Below, one piece after another: positions 63,713 through 64,000 of a stretch of 64,000 nucleotides of DNA. The position numbers and the translations under genes were made by a program. The notes beneath the pieces are model-generated. The model did not search any database. It worked only from the letters and a program-made list of their open reading frames with translations, and was not told the origin of the DNA. The first letter of the stretch is position 1. The number at the start of each line of letters is the position of its first letter. This stretch comes from Paucibacter sp. TC2R-5 (GTDB lineage: Bacteria; Pseudomonadota; Gammaproteobacteria; Burkholderiales; Burkholderiaceae_C): the NCBI RefSeq assembly GCF_025717605.1, contig NZ_JAJIRQ010000001.1, forward strand, positions 186,001 to 250,000. Reading direction: 5' to 3'.

Positions 63713-64000
63713 ATGTTGCGTTTTCCTTTTCGTTTGTCTGCAGGTGTGTTGGCGGCTGTCTTGGCCACGCAATGGCTGGCCGGTTGCGCTCAGACAAAAG
63801 CGCCGCCCATGGTTGCGGCCGAGGCCGCTGTCGCTCAAAACCCAGCTGTTTTTGTGCGCGAGCTCGGCGGCATCAGCGAATACCGCCTGCCCAATGGCCT
63901 GCAGATCCTGCTCTTTCCCGACGAAGCGCAGAGCACCACCACCGTCAACATCACCTACCGGGTGGGCAGTCGGCACGAGTCGCAGGGCGAGTACGGCATG
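63713..64000 (+). CDS. M16 family peptidase lipoprotein, N-terminal part
   Basis: The first 96 codons are present and the gene runs off the window. A signal peptide leads to a lipobox LAGC (Cys24), so it is a lipoprotein. The mature start YRLPNGLQILLFPDEAQSTTTVNITYRVGSRHES matches the opening of insulinase-family (M16) zinc peptidases; the HxxEH site expected some 15 residues further is beyond the end. GGAG lies 12 bases before the ATG. Confidence 0.85.
   Translation, partial: MLRFPFRLSAGVLAAVLATQWLAGCAQTKAPPMVAAEAAVAQNPAVFVRELGGISEYRLPNGLQILLFPDEAQSTTTVNITYRVGSRHESQGEYGM

Noticed and set aside
1-64000. tRNA genes, CRISPR arrays, insertion sequences, phage or conjugation genes
   Set aside because: No cloverleaf, regular spaced repeat, transposase or phage motif was seen; the window looks like stable chromosomal backbone.

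Overview
The window is gene-dense, GC-rich chromosomal DNA with no rRNA, tRNA, CRISPR array, prophage or insertion sequence that I can see. The gene content points to a betaproteobacterium of the order Burkholderiales, most likely the Roseateles/Paucibacter/Rubrivivax/Leptothrix neighbourhood. It has a Pil-Chp twitching cluster ending in a giant ChpA, PHA granule phasins, PEP-CTERM sorted proteins, a DUF3683 FAD/Fe-S oxidoreductase, and a DUF4254 gene beside a family 9 glycosyltransferase. The genus is an inference from gene content, not from a marker gene.

Layout. 1-7.6 kb: the end of pilJ, chpA and a GGDEF diguanylate cyclase with an intact inhibitory site. 7.6-8.6 kb: a PEP-CTERM protein behind a sigma-54-like element and a strong bidirectional terminator. 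8.6-18.7 kb: two large cyclase-domain/ATPase regulators of different architecture flank a DUF4254/glycosyltransferase pair and an M13 metallopeptidase. 18.7-25.2 kb: a large mono-heme c-type protein and a complete ugpBAECQ operon for glycerol-3-phosphate uptake and phosphodiester hydrolysis. 25.5-29.4 kb: a 1,300-residue FAD plus Fe-S oxidoreductase. 29.5-36.2 kb: a co-directional run of hybrid histidine kinase, HIT protein, orphan periplasmic binding protein and helical-repeat protein. 36.2-37.9 kb: ornithine cyclodeaminase divergent from an Lrp/AsnC regulator with a palindromic operator between them. 37.9-42.4 kb: penicillin acylase family protein, small cupin, patatin lipoprotein and Lon-N-domain protein. 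42.4-44.0 kb: two tandem phasin genes, each preceded by two copies of a 17-bp palindrome 57 bp apart. 44.1-48.6 kb: a plus-strand run of deacetylase, nitroreductase, hydroxyacid dehydrogenase, LysR regulator and YghU-type GST. 48.6-52.4 kb: a compact secreted-protein operon of PEP-CTERM protein, 5'-nucleotidase-type metallophosphatase and a trypsin-fold protein that has lost its catalytic triad. 52.5-64 kb: a UvrD-like helicase with an altered Walker A motif, a Tat-exported bicovalent flavin oxidoreductase, a secreted protein of unknown function, RmuC, an MFS transporter, a universal stress protein, an HWE-type kinase overlapping a single-domain response regulator, a RIO-type kinase and the start of an M16 peptidase lipoprotein.

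Most of this is ordinary chromosome. The observations most worth following are the duplicated phasin genes with identically spaced operator pairs, the PEP-CTERM/metallophosphatase/pseudoprotease operon, the sigma-54-like site in front of the first PEP-CTERM gene, the helicase Walker A variant, and the kinase-HIT-binding protein-repeat protein run.
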